Shown here: piece after piece, positions 6,333 through 14,915 of the stretch | How positions within the stretch are numbered: position 1 is the first letter of the stretch | Layout: each line of letters begins with the position of its first letter | NCBI GenBank assembly: GCA_964428355.1 | Contig: CAYRYU010000059.1 | Location: 1 to 42,817, forward strand | Direction: 5' to 3' | From: CAYRYU01 sp964428355 | GTDB lineage: Bacteria; Muiribacteriota; Ozemobacteria; Ozemobacterales; Ozemobacteraceae | Length of the DNA stretch: 42,817 nucleotides | Notes under the pieces: generated by a model | Seen by the model: only the letters and a program-made list of their open reading frames with translations | Database searches by the model: none | What the model was told of the DNA's origin: nothing | Translations under genes and position numbers: made by a program

Positions 6333-8570
6333 TTACTTGTTGGCTGCTTCCCGGAGGGTGTCGTAAGCGGCTTTGGCCTTGTTAAGTTCGACACCGACCT
6401 TCTGGGCATCTTCCATGCGGCCCTGGACGGTAAGTTCATTCCAGAGGCGATACAATTCCTGATACCGGGCATACGCGAGCTGGACTTCGGAGCTGTAGGT
6501 CCCGGTGGCTTCGACATTGTCACCCGCGATCGTGACGGAGGTTCCATCGGAGCTGGTGTCGGAGGTGGTGCTCATGCTGGAGGAAGTGGAGGTGGAAGAA
6601 CCGGCAACGCTGCTTCCGACGGTGACGGATCCGCCTTTCTGGCTGAAGGGGTTGCTTCCGGTGGGAACCGCAACGATGGTGTTGTTAGCATCGTTCTTGT
6701 CCTTCCCGAAGAATCCGGCAATTTTGTGAGCGGCCCAGTTACCCACGAAACCGCCGACCATACCGCCGATTATCGTTCCGATTCCCGGACAGATCATGGA
6801 ACCGATCGCGGCACCCGCGGTGGAGCCGATCGTCTGGCCGGCAACACCCACCCAGTCGACGTGCTTGAGGGCATCGCCGATCGAGAACTTGCCATTCTTC
6901 AGGTCGCCAGCCATGTAGGCGCCAACGGAGCTGCCCACGACGGAACCGAAGGTGGGAGCGAGGGCGGCGAGAACTCCACCCACGACGGGGACTGCGGAGA
7001 GGAAGGGGACGAAGAAGGAGCCGGCGGCAGCACCGGTTACCGATCCGACGACGCTTCCCGCGAATTCGGCGCAGCAGACGGTCTTGAGGGCTTTTTTCAG
7101 ACTGGGTTTCTCACCCCGCATGATCTGGGTGGCAAGGTCGACGCCAACCGTGATTCCGGCGGTGAGAAGAAGGTTCTTGGGGCTGAACCCGGACTTGAGG
7201 CTGTCCTTGACGTTCTGGACGCCGGCGTTGGTCATGGCTTTTCCGGATTCATAACCGGACTTGAATTTGGAGGAGACGGTCTCTTTCAGGCTGGGCTTGC
7301 CGTTCCCGGCCTGGTTGGGGTCGGTGCTTGCCCCGGCCTGTGCGCCATTGGCGTTGGGATCGGTGGTGGGGCTGGTCGGTTCGCCGGGATTGGAAGGGTT
7401 GGTGGGCTCGGCGTTTCCAGGGGCCTGGCCATTGTTGGCGGCATTTCCACCTTCGCCCGGAAGAACCGGATCGGTGGTCTGGGTATTCTGATTAACACCT
7501 GTTGAGGAGGTGTCGGTAGGTCCTTTGGTGTATCTACCGGTAGTGGGATCCTTCCAGCGGCCGGAAGCGGGGTCCCAGACCGGGGAACTCCCCGAGTTGG
7601 CAGCACCCGTGGTGGAGTTGTTGCTTCCGGAAGTGGACTGGATGCTGGGGTCGACGTTTCCCGCGGTTCCGTTCGCTCCGGTATTGGTGTTGGTGGAATT
7701 GGACCCGCTCGTGGAACCCGTCGGGGCCTTCACGAACTTCCCATCGGGGCCATGCCAGCGGCCGGAAGCATCCTGGTAGAGGCCGCCGTTGTTGGCGGAG
7801 GGGTTGGTCCCAGAATTGGTGGAGGCATTGGTTCCGGAATTCGTTGAGGGATTGTTGGTCGTATTCGTCGGGGAAGTGGGTTCGGAAGTGGGGGTGGTAG
7901 TGTTGGTGGTGGAGTTGGTGGAAGCGTTGGTGGGAGCTTTCACGAACTTTCCATCGGGCCCGTGCCAACGGCCACTGGCATCCTGATACAACCCACCGTT
8001 GTTGGTGTTGGTCGTGGTGTTGTTGGTGGTCGTGTTGTTGGTCGTGGTGTTGTTGTTGGTCGTGGTGTTGTTGGTGGTCGTGTTGTTGGTGGTGGTGTTA
8101 TTCGTGGTATTGGAGCTGGAAGTGTTGTTGGTACCGGTTTTGGAGTAGGGATTGCTTCCATTCGCCGGTGCGCTGCCGCTGGTTCCCTGGTTGGTGCTTG
8201 TGGAGTTGCTGCTGGATGAGGGTTTTCCAGTGTTGGCAGACCCGCTGTTGCTCGAGCCGGAGTTGCTTCCGGAGGAACCGGTGTTTGCAGCTCCGGAGTT
8301 GCCGGTAGTTCCGGCTGTTCCGAAGATTAGCTGGGTGTATTGCTCCATGGTGAGAGCTACGGGCTTTCCGTCGACGTAGCGAACGTTATACTTCGTGATC
8401 TGGGTCCCCTTGACGACCTGGATCCATTCGCCCGGGGTGACCTGGATGGTCTTGCCCGCAACGTTGACGTTGATGGGGGTATCGGCCATCGCCAGATCCT
8501 GGGCGAAGATCCCGAACAGGAAGACAACGCAGAGAACCTTGCAGATCAACCTCGTTTTCCAGTTCTTCAT
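6333..8570 (-). CDS. Secreted Asn/Thr-repeat protein with glycine-zipper domain
   Basis: The 745-residue protein has a signal peptide (residues 1-29, ending AMADT). A short folded N-terminal part (TIQVTPGEWIQVVKGTQI, YNVRYVDGKPVALTMEQYTQLIFG) is followed by a very long Ser/Thr/Asn/Gly/Pro linker that includes an (NNTTT)n run. Two near-identical modules GLYQDASGRWHGPDGKF and a diverged third (VWDPASGRWKDPTTGRY) are embedded in it. Next come glycine-zipper, membrane-active-looking segments (GSVVGSVTGAAAGSFF, GSTAGAAIGSMICPGIG, GGMVGGFVGNWAAHKIAG), another Ser/Thr linker, and a helical C-terminus (VQLAYARYQELYRLWNELTVQGRMEDAQ). It may be a surface or envelope protein. It has its own promoter and terminator. 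No family is assigned. Confidence 0.85.
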   Translation of the reverse strand: MKNWKTRLICKVLCVVFLFGIFAQDLAMADTPINVNVAGKTIQVTPGEWIQVVKGTQITKYNVRYVDGKPVALTMEQYTQLIFGTAGTTGNSGAANTGSSGSNSGSSNSGSANTGKPSSSSNSTSTNQGTSGSAPANGSNPYSKTGTNNTSSSNTTNNTTTNNTTTNNTTTNNNTTTNNTTTNNTTTNTNNGGLYQDASGRWHGPDGKFVKAPTNASTNSTTNTTTPTSEPTSPTNTTNNPSTNSGTNASTNSGTNPSANNGGLYQDASGRWHGPDGKFVKAPTGSTSGSNSTNTNTGANGTAGNVDPSIQSTSGSNNSTTGAANSGSSPVWDPASGRWKDPTTGRYTKGPTDTSSTGVNQNTQTTDPVLPGEGGNAANNGQAPGNAEPTNPSNPGEPTSPTTDPNANGAQAGASTDPNQAGNGKPSLKETVSSKFKSGYESGKAMTNAGVQNVKDSLKSGFSPKNLLLTAGITVGVDLATQIMRGEKPSLKKALKTVCCAEFAGSVVGSVTGAAAGSFFVPFLSAVPVVGGVLAALAPTFGSVVGSSVGAYMAGDLKNGKFSIGDALKHVDWVGVAGQTIGSTAGAAIGSMICPGIGTIIGGMVGGFVGNWAAHKIAGFFGKDKNDANNTIVAVPTGSNPFSQKGGSVTVGSSVAGSSTSTSSSMSTTSDTSSDGTSVTIAGDNVEATGTYSSEVQLAYARYQELYRLWNELTVQGRMEDAQKVGVELNKAKAAYDTLREAANK
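7515..8005 (-). repeat. Three WHGPDGKF-type coding modules
   Basis: Within the 745-residue protein, the modules lie at about 7931-8005 and 7721-7795 (near-identical protein, about 75 bp each) and 7515-7585 (diverged). Each has the pattern D-x-S/A-G-R-W-x-x-P/D-x-x-G-K/R-F/Y and is separated by Thr/Asn/Ser linkers. The pattern looks like a small aromatic/Gly binding module; the function is unknown. Confidence 0.75.
8003..8105 (-). repeat. Trinucleotide-based Asn/Thr microsatellite
   Basis: About 100 bp on the plus strand consist almost only of GTT, GTG and GTC triplets. They encode alternating Asn and Thr runs on the minus strand. There is extreme strand asymmetry, with almost no A. Length changes would be in frame and alter linker length rather than switch the gene off. 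Confidence 0.8.
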
Positions 8571-8651
8571 GACTCCACTCCTTCCGGGAAGGTCACTTCC
8601 CTTCAATGGTCGGCTAAAAAATCCTGGCATTGTACCGTGAACTTTCCTCTA

Positions 8652-8679
8652 ATTATAAGAAAGGATCGGAAAACCGCAA
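8652..8679 (-). promoter_or_regulatory. Promoter of the repeat-protein gene
   Basis: On the minus strand, TTGCGG (8679-8674), a 16-bp spacer and a perfect TATAAT (8657-8652) lie about 80 nt upstream of the ATG at 8570. A GGAAGGAG SD precedes that ATG. Confidence 0.6.
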
Positions 8680-8743
8680 CTCCCCTCTGCATTTTTTCCT
8701 TAAGAAAACCCGGTTTTTTTCCCGGACCGTTCATTCGGATTTG

Positions 8744-8772
8744 TTGCCGGGCCTTTCCGGTTGCGGTATATT
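8744..8772 (+). promoter_or_regulatory. Promoter of the small membrane protein
   Basis: TTGCCG (8744-8749), a 17-bp spacer and TATATT (8767-8772) lie 45 bp before the ATG at 8817. The -35 is only partly consensus. It is divergent from the repeat-protein promoter. Confidence 0.5.
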
Positions 8773-8816
8773 TGCTTCGGATCAGGAGAATTTTCCGGCA
8801 AGGGAGTTTCCCGACG

Positions 8817-9011
8817 ATGGTCCCACGGCTGATTTTCGCTTTCATCGCTGTTTTCACCCTGTATGGATCCATCCGCAAACCCGCTTTTTTCTGGGAACAT
8901 CCAAAGGCGAGAACCCTACGGGAAATTATGGGGGACAAGGGAGCTTCCCTTTTCTACATGTTCCTGGGCTTCCTCTTCGTTTTGGCCGCTCTTTTCGGCC
9001 GGTTTCCCTGA
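8817..9011 (+). CDS. Small two-helix membrane protein
   Basis: The 64-residue protein has two predicted membrane segments (LIFAFIAVFTLYGSI, about 5-19, and LFYMFLGFLFVLAALFG, about 45-61). They are joined by a charged loop rich in Arg/Lys (KPAFFWEHPKARTLREIMG). The start is the ATG at 8817 with an AAGGGAG sequence about 10 nt upstream; the frame stays open far upstream, but that part overlaps the divergent gene and its promoter. The size, two-helix topology and G-A-S-L-F-Y...G pattern recall Imm17-like small membrane proteins, but the resemblance is weak. It lies 62 bp before the large STAND gene. The function is unknown. Confidence 0.6.
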   Translation: MVPRLIFAFIAVFTLYGSIRKPAFFWEHPKARTLREIMGDKGASLFYMFLGFLFVLAALFGRFP

Positions 9012-9030
9012 ATTCTCTTCGCTTCTCTCT

Positions 9031-9060
9031 TTGACCCAGGGTCTCTCCATGTGATATACC
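9031..9060 (+). promoter_or_regulatory. Promoter of the STAND-TPR gene (near-leaderless)
   Basis: TTGACC (9031-9036), an 18-bp spacer and TATACC (9055-9060), with an upstream TGA (extended -10). Transcription would start about 7 nt before the ATG at 9074, where no SD is visible, so the mRNA is probably almost leaderless. Confidence 0.6.
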
Positions 9061-9073
9061 CGATTTAATCCCC

Positions 9074-12000
9074 ATGAAAAAGAAGAAGTCCTCCAATTCC
9101 TCTTCCCTTGCCTCACCACCGCTTCTGAACCTGGTGGTGGCTGCCCATCCCCGGGAAGCGCACCTGGAGATGGAGGGGTTGCACCGGACCGTTTTCCCCG
9201 AGATCATGAAGATCTGCGAAGCACGGGGGATCCTCCTCAGGATCTTCGATTCTGCCCGCCCCGAAGCCGACCAGGTATCGATCGAGGAAGAGGTTTTCCA
9301 TTCGGAGTTTTGCGGTGGACTTTCGGGAAAGACCATTTTCATCTCGATCCTGGGAAAGGATTACGGCCCGGCTCCCAAAGCCATTCCGCAGGAGGTCATC
9401 CAGGGAAATCCATGGATCTCCAATTTCTCCGAGCGGTCCCTCGTTGAGCTCCAGATCCTGAGATGGGTCCTCAACCCGGATTCCCAGGCGAACAAGGTAT
9501 TTTTTTACTTCCAGGGAAGCCTTGCACCAGATTCTCCCTCCTCTGCTCCCGACCAGAAAATGCAATCCCTCCGGCAACGGATTCAGGACAGCGGGTTCCC
9601 GTTCCGGGAAGGGTTCCAGAGTTCCGAGGATTTCCTTCCAATGGCCTTTTCCGACCTCTCGATGGCCGTCGAATCCCTCTTCCCAATTCCTTTCCCCCAG
9701 GCATTTTTCAGGCAGAAAGCCCTTCAGGAATCGTTCCTTGCGCAGCGCCAGGAGGTTTTCGCCGCCAGGCCACAGCTGTTCAAGGGAATTTCGCAGCATT
9801 GCATTCGTGAGACGGAGCCGATTTTCCTGGTAGGGGAAACCGGAATCGGAAAATCCGCCCTTCTGGCAAACTGGGTCGATTGGCACCGCAAGGAACACCC
9901 CGACCACCTTGTCATCGCTCATTTTTCCCAGGCAGCGCCGTCAGAGGCCATGGAGATACCCATCCTCAGGTTCCTACTGAATGAAATCAAGATCAATTGC
10001 GGACTACCCAGGGACGTCCCTCTTTCCCCTCCCGCGCTTCGCCGGGAGTTTCCCCGATGGCTCCACATGGCGGGAATCAAGCAGAAAACGATCGTAGTAT
10101 TGGACGGCCTTTCGCTTTTCGAAGAGGGAAAGGCCAATTTCCTCCTGGAGTGGCTGGAATTCTTCCCTGCAGCGGGAATTTCGCTGATCCTTTCCCAGCC
10201 CACCACCGGGATGTCCGATTCCATCCACACCCGTCCAACCTGGACGACGGTCGCGGTCCCACCCTTGACGGAGGAAGAGAAAACCACCCTGATCGGGGAC
10301 TACATTGCCCACCACGGGTTTTCCCTGACCAAACCGAGGATCGACCGACTCGTTGATTCCGACCGGACTTCCAATCCCCTTTTCCTTACCCTCTGCCTGA
10401 AAGGGGTGCACGCCTTTGGAAAGCCCGAGAATTTCGGGGGTCTCCTGAACGAATTCCTGGGCTCTTTCGATTCCGAGGAATTGATGGGGAAAATTCTCCA
10501 ACTCTTCGAACGCGAGTTCCACGAACCCCGGGCCTGGCTCGTCCGGGATTCCCTGACATCCCTCTGGGCATCGCGCTCAGGCCTTTCGGAAGATGAGATG
10601 TACCTTCTTGCGGGGGGAAAAACCGTAGCGGACCACCCTGAGACCAGTTCCCCAGCGGAACCCCATGATTTTCCGGCAACCGGTTCGCACGGACCCGGGC
10701 ACTCGGGATTCCCGCCCGCCAAACCCGAGGCGTCTTCCGCCCAACCTTGCACCTCGTCGGGCACGGATCCGACCGCCCCTTTGGGGGGGAAACTGAAACG
10801 GAGTGATTTCGGAAGGTTCTTCAGGACACTGAAGCCTTTCCTGCACGGACAACATGGAGTCCACAACTTTTTCCACGATGTTTTCCGGAATACTGTCCAG
10901 AAAACCTGGCTCTTTTCGCTTCCCTATGCCCATGCTGCGCGAAACCGTCTGCTGGACCTTTTCTCCGATCCCGTCTTCTCCTTCCGGCACATCCATGAGT
11001 TCCGGTATCAGGCGGAGCTCGGTGAAAACTGGGAGATCCTCTTCAAATGGCTCTCCCAGCCCGAAACTTTCGAGGCGTTTTCGCGCTTCGACCTCGCCGG
11101 ATTGGTTGAGGCCTGGGAAAAAATCGAGAAAAGCTCGAGGTTCACCGTTTTGGAAGCCTACTCCCCCCTTCTGCTCGAGCCCAACAAGTATCCCCACCTC
11201 CTCGAGAACCTCGGAATCTTCCTTCTCGAGTTTGGACATGGGGAAAAAGCCCGGTCAGCGATCCGGATCCACGCTGACGCTTGCCGGCGCGAGGGGGACC
11301 AGGCGGGCCTCGAGAGGAATCTGGTCCGCCTCGGAAGGGCACTTTTCAGGCATGGGGAGTTCGAAGAAGCGGCGACGGTCTATACCGAGCTATCCGGAAT
11401 CCAGCACCAGAAGGGGGACACCCCAGGGGAGGCCTTTTCCCTGCTCCAACTTGCCCGGATAACCTACATCGAGGGCTGGTATGAGAAATCGGCGAAGTAT
11501 TTCCTTTCCAGCCGGGAGCTGTTTGCCACAGCCAACGACCCCCTGGGCCTGGAAAGATGCATTGGAAGCCTCGCGACTGCCACCTTTGGACGGAGCCGGT
11601 TTCAGGAAGCCATGGACCTTTTCGTCGAGCAGGAAACCCTCTGCCGGGCGAACGGAATCATCGAGGGGCTGGCGGGCTCGCTTCTTGGCCAGGCGCTGAT
11701 CCTGAAATCCTGGGGTGATCTCGACCGGGCGCTCGAATTGATGAAAACGAGCGAGAGGATCTGCAGGCAGATCAATCATCTGAAGGGGCTCCCTTCCGTC
11801 CTGAACAACCAGGCCGCCATCCTCCGGACACGCGGAGACCTGTCAGGAGCACTTGCCCTCTTCCAGGAAAGTGAAGGGATTTCCCACGAACTGGGCGATT
11901 ATACAGGGCTCCAGTTTTCCCTTGGCGGGCAGGCTTCCCTTGCAAGATCGAGAGGCAACCTCGACGAAGCCCTCAGGCTTTTTCGCGAACAGGAAAGGAT

Positions 12001-13975
12001 ATGCCGGACCATCGGGAGCAAGGAGGGACTCCAGATCGCTCTGGGTGGCCAATCCGCCATACACCAGGATTGGGGCCGCCTGAAGGAGGCCATGGACCTC
12101 TCCGTGCAGGCAGAAAAGCTCTGCCGGGAACTCGAATACCAGGACGGCCTGCAGCGCATCCTCGGGAGCCAGGCTTCGATCCTCCGTGACCGCGGCGACC
12201 TCGACGGAGCTCTCGCCAAACTCCGTGAGAGCGAGAAGATCGGCCGGGACCTTGGCCTGAAATCGGGGCTTCAGCGCACTCTCGAGCAGCTGGCTCTCGT
12301 CCTGAAGGCCAGGGGTGACCTTGACGGGGCGATCTCCCTTCTCAAGGAACAGGAGCGGATCTGCCGCGACCTCGGAATCAAGGTCGGCCTCCAGGTCGCG
12401 TTGGGGAATCTCGCAAACATCCTCTACTTCCGTGGAGAAGTTGACGCTGCAATGGCACTTTTCCACGAACAGGAGAAGATCTGCCGCGACCTCGGTTTGA
12501 AAGACCGGTTGCAGAACTCCCTCGGCGGTCAGGCGATGATCTACCGCGCCCGCGGGGACTGGAGCAAAGCCCTCGGTCTCCTTCAGGAGCAGGAAACGAT
12601 CTGCATCGAACTCGGACTGAAGGGTGGATTGCAGGTTTCGCTCTACAACCAGGGGATCATCGCACTGGTCAGGGGAAATCTGGACTCCGCGATGACGCTT
12701 TTCCGGAAACAGGAAGAGATCTGCCGCGAGGCGGGATACAAGGAAGGCCTCCAGGCATCCTTCGGAAGCCAGGCCGTAATATACCGGAACCGCGGAAATC
12801 TGGAAAAAGCGATGGCCCTTTTCGGCGAGCAGGAGAAGATCTGCCGTTCGGCTGGATACAAGGAAGGGCTCCAGATCGCGCTTTGCGGCCAGGCTGCCAT
12901 CCTACAGGCAAGGGGGGACATCGATCTTGCACTGCTGAAACTCAAGGAGGGCGAACGGATCTGCCGTGAACTGAGCCATAAGGAAGGTCTTCAGCGGGTT
13001 CTTTGCAGCCTCTCGCAGATCCACGTCACCAAGGGCGATCACAAGACGGCAATGGCGCTTCTCCAGGAGGTGGAAAAAATCTGCCGGGGGCTCGACTACA
13101 AATCCGGCCTGCAGAGGGCGCTCGAATACCAGGCTTCAATCCTCAAGTCGCAGGGCGATCTCGACCGGGCCATGAACCTCCTGAAGGAACAGGAGAAGAT
13201 CTGCCGCGACCTGGGGATCAAAGCCGGGCTCCAGGCGTGCATCGGCCAGCAGGCTCAGATCCTGAAAGCAAAGGGGGACTTCAACGGAGCCCTGGGCCTT
13301 TTGAAAAACCAGGAGGGCATCTGTCGGGAGCTCGGGCTCCAGGCGGGTCTTGCCCGGTCCCTCGCCGCCCAGGCGGAGGTCCTGAGCCAGAAAATGGATC
13401 GCGCTAAGGAAGCCGTGTCGCTGGTGAACAACGCCTTCCGGCTTGCGAAAAACCATGGCCTGACCGCCCTTTCCAACCAGATCCAGGAGGTCCTCAAATC
13501 CGTCCAGATGCATATGAAACCCACGGAACTCCCGATCAGGCAGTCCGACTGGCGCAAGTTCCAGGCCCGTCTTGCCGAGAAATTCCTGATCTGGAAGGAA
13601 CTGGGAGACCTGAATGCGGCACGGGAAAAGCTTCGGACCCAGGAACGGCTCTGCCGTGAGCTCGAAATGCCGGAGGAGCTCGCCAACTGTTTCGCATGCC
13701 AGGCCCAGATCGCACGCGAACTGAAGGATTTCGAAACGGCTCTCAAGCTCAACCAGGAGGAAGAGAAGATCCGCCGGAATCTGGAGGACAAGGCCCCGCT
13801 CGCCGAAGCGCTCATCCTGGAAGCGTTACTCCTCGCTATCGACCTGAACCGGCCACGGGAAGCCCTCAAGAAGGCCGAGGAAGCCTACAGGATAGCTGAA
13901 AAGCACCAGGTTCCCGAGATCTCTCAGGAGGTCCTGAAGCAGCTCGTGAACTTCCTCCACGGAAAGATAGCCTGA
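9074..13975 (+). CDS. DUF4062-like/STAND NTPase/TPR giant protein
   Basis: The 1633-residue protein has three regions. Residues 15-150 resemble the DUF4062/TEP1-N domain (HLEMEGLHRTVFPEIMKIC, FISILGKDYGP, ERSLVELQI). Next is a STAND P-loop NTPase: Walker A GETGIGKS at 254-261 with Lys260, Walker B VVLD ending at Asp344, and a winged-helix-like region with FFHDVFRNTV near 600. A low-complexity Pro/Ser/Thr insert sits at about 519-571. From about residue 737 there are at least 18 TPR-like 40-residue units (GDLDGALxLLKEQEKICRDLG), then a spacer and two or three more. This domain order recalls nephrocystin-3/NWD-type proteins. STAND proteins act as ligand-triggered switches in signalling or defence. 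No separate effector domain is obvious; the DUF4062-like part could be one. The partner and trigger are unknown. Confidence 0.9.
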   Translation: MKKKKSSNSSSLASPPLLNLVVAAHPREAHLEMEGLHRTVFPEIMKICEARGILLRIFDSARPEADQVSIEEEVFHSEFCGGLSGKTIFISILGKDYGPAPKAIPQEVIQGNPWISNFSERSLVELQILRWVLNPDSQANKVFFYFQGSLAPDSPSSAPDQKMQSLRQRIQDSGFPFREGFQSSEDFLPMAFSDLSMAVESLFPIPFPQAFFRQKALQESFLAQRQEVFAARPQLFKGISQHCIRETEPIFLVGETGIGKSALLANWVDWHRKEHPDHLVIAHFSQAAPSEAMEIPILRFLLNEIKINCGLPRDVPLSPPALRREFPRWLHMAGIKQKTIVVLDGLSLFEEGKANFLLEWLEFFPAAGISLILSQPTTGMSDSIHTRPTWTTVAVPPLTEEEKTTLIGDYIAHHGFSLTKPRIDRLVDSDRTSNPLFLTLCLKGVHAFGKPENFGGLLNEFLGSFDSEELMGKILQLFEREFHEPRAWLVRDSLTSLWASRSGLSEDEMYLLAGGKTVADHPETSSPAEPHDFPATGSHGPGHSGFPPAKPEASSAQPCTSSGTDPTAPLGGKLKRSDFGRFFRTLKPFLHGQHGVHNFFHDVFRNTVQKTWLFSLPYAHAARNRLLDLFSDPVFSFRHIHEFRYQAELGENWEILFKWLSQPETFEAFSRFDLAGLVEAWEKIEKSSRFTVLEAYSPLLLEPNKYPHLLENLGIFLLEFGHGEKARSAIRIHADACRREGDQAGLERNLVRLGRALFRHGEFEEAATVYTELSGIQHQKGDTPGEAFSLLQLARITYIEGWYEKSAKYFLSSRELFATANDPLGLERCIGSLATATFGRSRFQEAMDLFVEQETLCRANGIIEGLAGSLLGQALILKSWGDLDRALELMKTSERICRQINHLKGLPSVLNNQAAILRTRGDLSGALALFQESEGISHELGDYTGLQFSLGGQASLARSRGNLDEALRLFREQERICRTIGSKEGLQIALGGQSAIHQDWGRLKEAMDLSVQAEKLCRELEYQDGLQRILGSQASILRDRGDLDGALAKLRESEKIGRDLGLKSGLQRTLEQLALVLKARGDLDGAISLLKEQERICRDLGIKVGLQVALGNLANILYFRGEVDAAMALFHEQEKICRDLGLKDRLQNSLGGQAMIYRARGDWSKALGLLQEQETICIELGLKGGLQVSLYNQGIIALVRGNLDSAMTLFRKQEEICREAGYKEGLQASFGSQAVIYRNRGNLEKAMALFGEQEKICRSAGYKEGLQIALCGQAAILQARGDIDLALLKLKEGERICRELSHKEGLQRVLCSLSQIHVTKGDHKTAMALLQEVEKICRGLDYKSGLQRALEYQASILKSQGDLDRAMNLLKEQEKICRDLGIKAGLQACIGQQAQILKAKGDFNGALGLLKNQEGICRELGLQAGLARSLAAQAEVLSQKMDRAKEAVSLVNNAFRLAKNHGLTALSNQIQEVLKSVQMHMKPTELPIRQSDWRKFQARLAEKFLIWKELGDLNAAREKLRTQERLCRELEMPEELANCFACQAQIARELKDFETALKLNQEEEKIRRNLEDKAPLAEALILEALLLAIDLNRPREALKKAEEAYRIAEKHQVPEISQEVLKQLVNFLHGKIA
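11281..13440 (+). repeat. Eighteen in-phase 120-bp TPR-coding repeats
   Basis: The coding DNA repeats with an exact 120-bp period (40 residues) and no net indel across 2160 bp. The CTGCCGnGA codons (ICR(D/E)) recur at the same phase at 12121, 12361, 12481, 12721, 12961 and 13201, among others. Consensus unit: GDLDxAMxLLxEQEKICRDLG followed by KxGLQxxLGxQAxIL. Conservation is highest in the central units and decays toward both ends. Confidence 0.9.
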
Positions 13976-13983
13976 AAGCCCCT

Positions 13984-14877
13984 TCAAGGCCCACCCTGGA
14001 TGAGCGATTCGAGCATGTTCCAGTCCACGCGTGAAACGAACCGGCGGCAAAGATCGGCTTCGGCGCGGAGTTGGAATAGAACGCACTGGACGGCGGTATT
14101 GGGAAGCCCCGTCCCCGGCAAAACCCTCATTTCCAAACCGGTCTCTCCCGACGCCTCCTTCCAGGGGCCCAGCAGCACGGTCACCTCCGCAGCTCCAGGT
14201 TCCTCGGCATCCTCGGGCTCGAAGACCCAGAAAGCTGATTCCGCCCCGGCGGGTCGTCTTTCCGCCCCTTTCGGGACGGTGAACTCGAAGGAGTTCGCGG
14301 CAAGGTAGATTTCGAAGCCAATGTCGGCGGGTTTCGCTGCTGCGTCCCGGGAAATCCGCTTCGCAGCCTTCTCGTTGAGCATCTCGAGCCGTGTTTTCAC
14401 GACCTCGATCTGCCGGTGAATCTCCTCCATCTCAGGCTGGTTTCCCTGGGCGCTTTCGGAAGCAAGGCGACTGGTGAGGGATGCGAGGACTCCCTCGGTG
14501 ACCGAGATTTCGGGATCTACGGGAAGTCCGTCGGGCCCCTGGCCGGGTTCAACCGGAGCCGCGGGGAAGGAAGACCCGAAGCGCCCACGCCGGCAGGCCC
14601 AGCGGAACTCGACCAGCATCGGAAGGCTTCCTGAGGAGGTTTCGATCCGGGCCCGGGGTTCGGTTCCCTTGAACCGGACGTTCTCCCACCCCTCGGGGAG
14701 GCGGGGAAGCGCCATCACGAAAGTGTCGAGAACGTTGCGAAAGAAATCCCTCTCCGCTTTCGTGGGCGTGCGAAACGGCCCGTCGTCCGCTTCGAGGCTT
14801 CCCGAAAGGAAGGCTCCGGTGACCCCCAGGAGGAAAATCAGACCCTGGACCCAGATTTTCAGACACTTGGTTCGCAT
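13984..14877 (-). CDS. Exported protein of unknown function
   Basis: The 297-residue protein has an N-terminal signal sequence (CLKIWVQGLIFLLGVTGAFLSGSLEA, cleavage near 30). The middle contains a predicted coiled coil (ASESAQGNQPEMEEIHRQIE and following, about 133-170). It is flanked by beta-rich parts (VMALPRLPEGWENVRFKG; DIGFEIYLAANSFEFTVPKG). I recognise no family. The start at 14877 has a GAGG SD six bases upstream. It converges on the STAND gene with 8 bp between stops and diverges from the sugar-nucleotide genes. It could be a periplasmic or lipid-anchored envelope component, but no lipobox is seen. Confidence 0.7.
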   Translation of the reverse strand: MRTKCLKIWVQGLIFLLGVTGAFLSGSLEADDGPFRTPTKAERDFFRNVLDTFVMALPRLPEGWENVRFKGTEPRARIETSSGSLPMLVEFRWACRRGRFGSSFPAAPVEPGQGPDGLPVDPEISVTEGVLASLTSRLASESAQGNQPEMEEIHRQIEVVKTRLEMLNEKAAKRISRDAAAKPADIGFEIYLAANSFEFTVPKGAERRPAGAESAFWVFEPEDAEEPGAAEVTVLLGPWKEASGETGLEMRVLPGTGLPNTAVQCVLFQLRAEADLCRRFVSRVDWNMLESLIQGGP

Positions 14878-14915
14878 TCCAACCTCAATACCTCAGGAGG
14901 GCCAGACTTCGCAAC

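Noticed and set aside
5634..7505. Long plus-strand open frame opposite the repeat protein
   Set aside because: It is antisense to two coherent minus-strand genes and crosses their terminator. Its Gly-rich composition only mirrors the repetitive gene; no start context or domains.
8571..8816. Possible small RNA or riboswitch
   Set aside because: Only promoter-like elements and an SD are visible; no conserved riboswitch core or strong terminator.
11281..13440. CRISPR-like or tandem non-coding repeat
   Set aside because: The 120-bp period is a multiple of three, there are no spacers, and the units encode TPR helices in an open frame.
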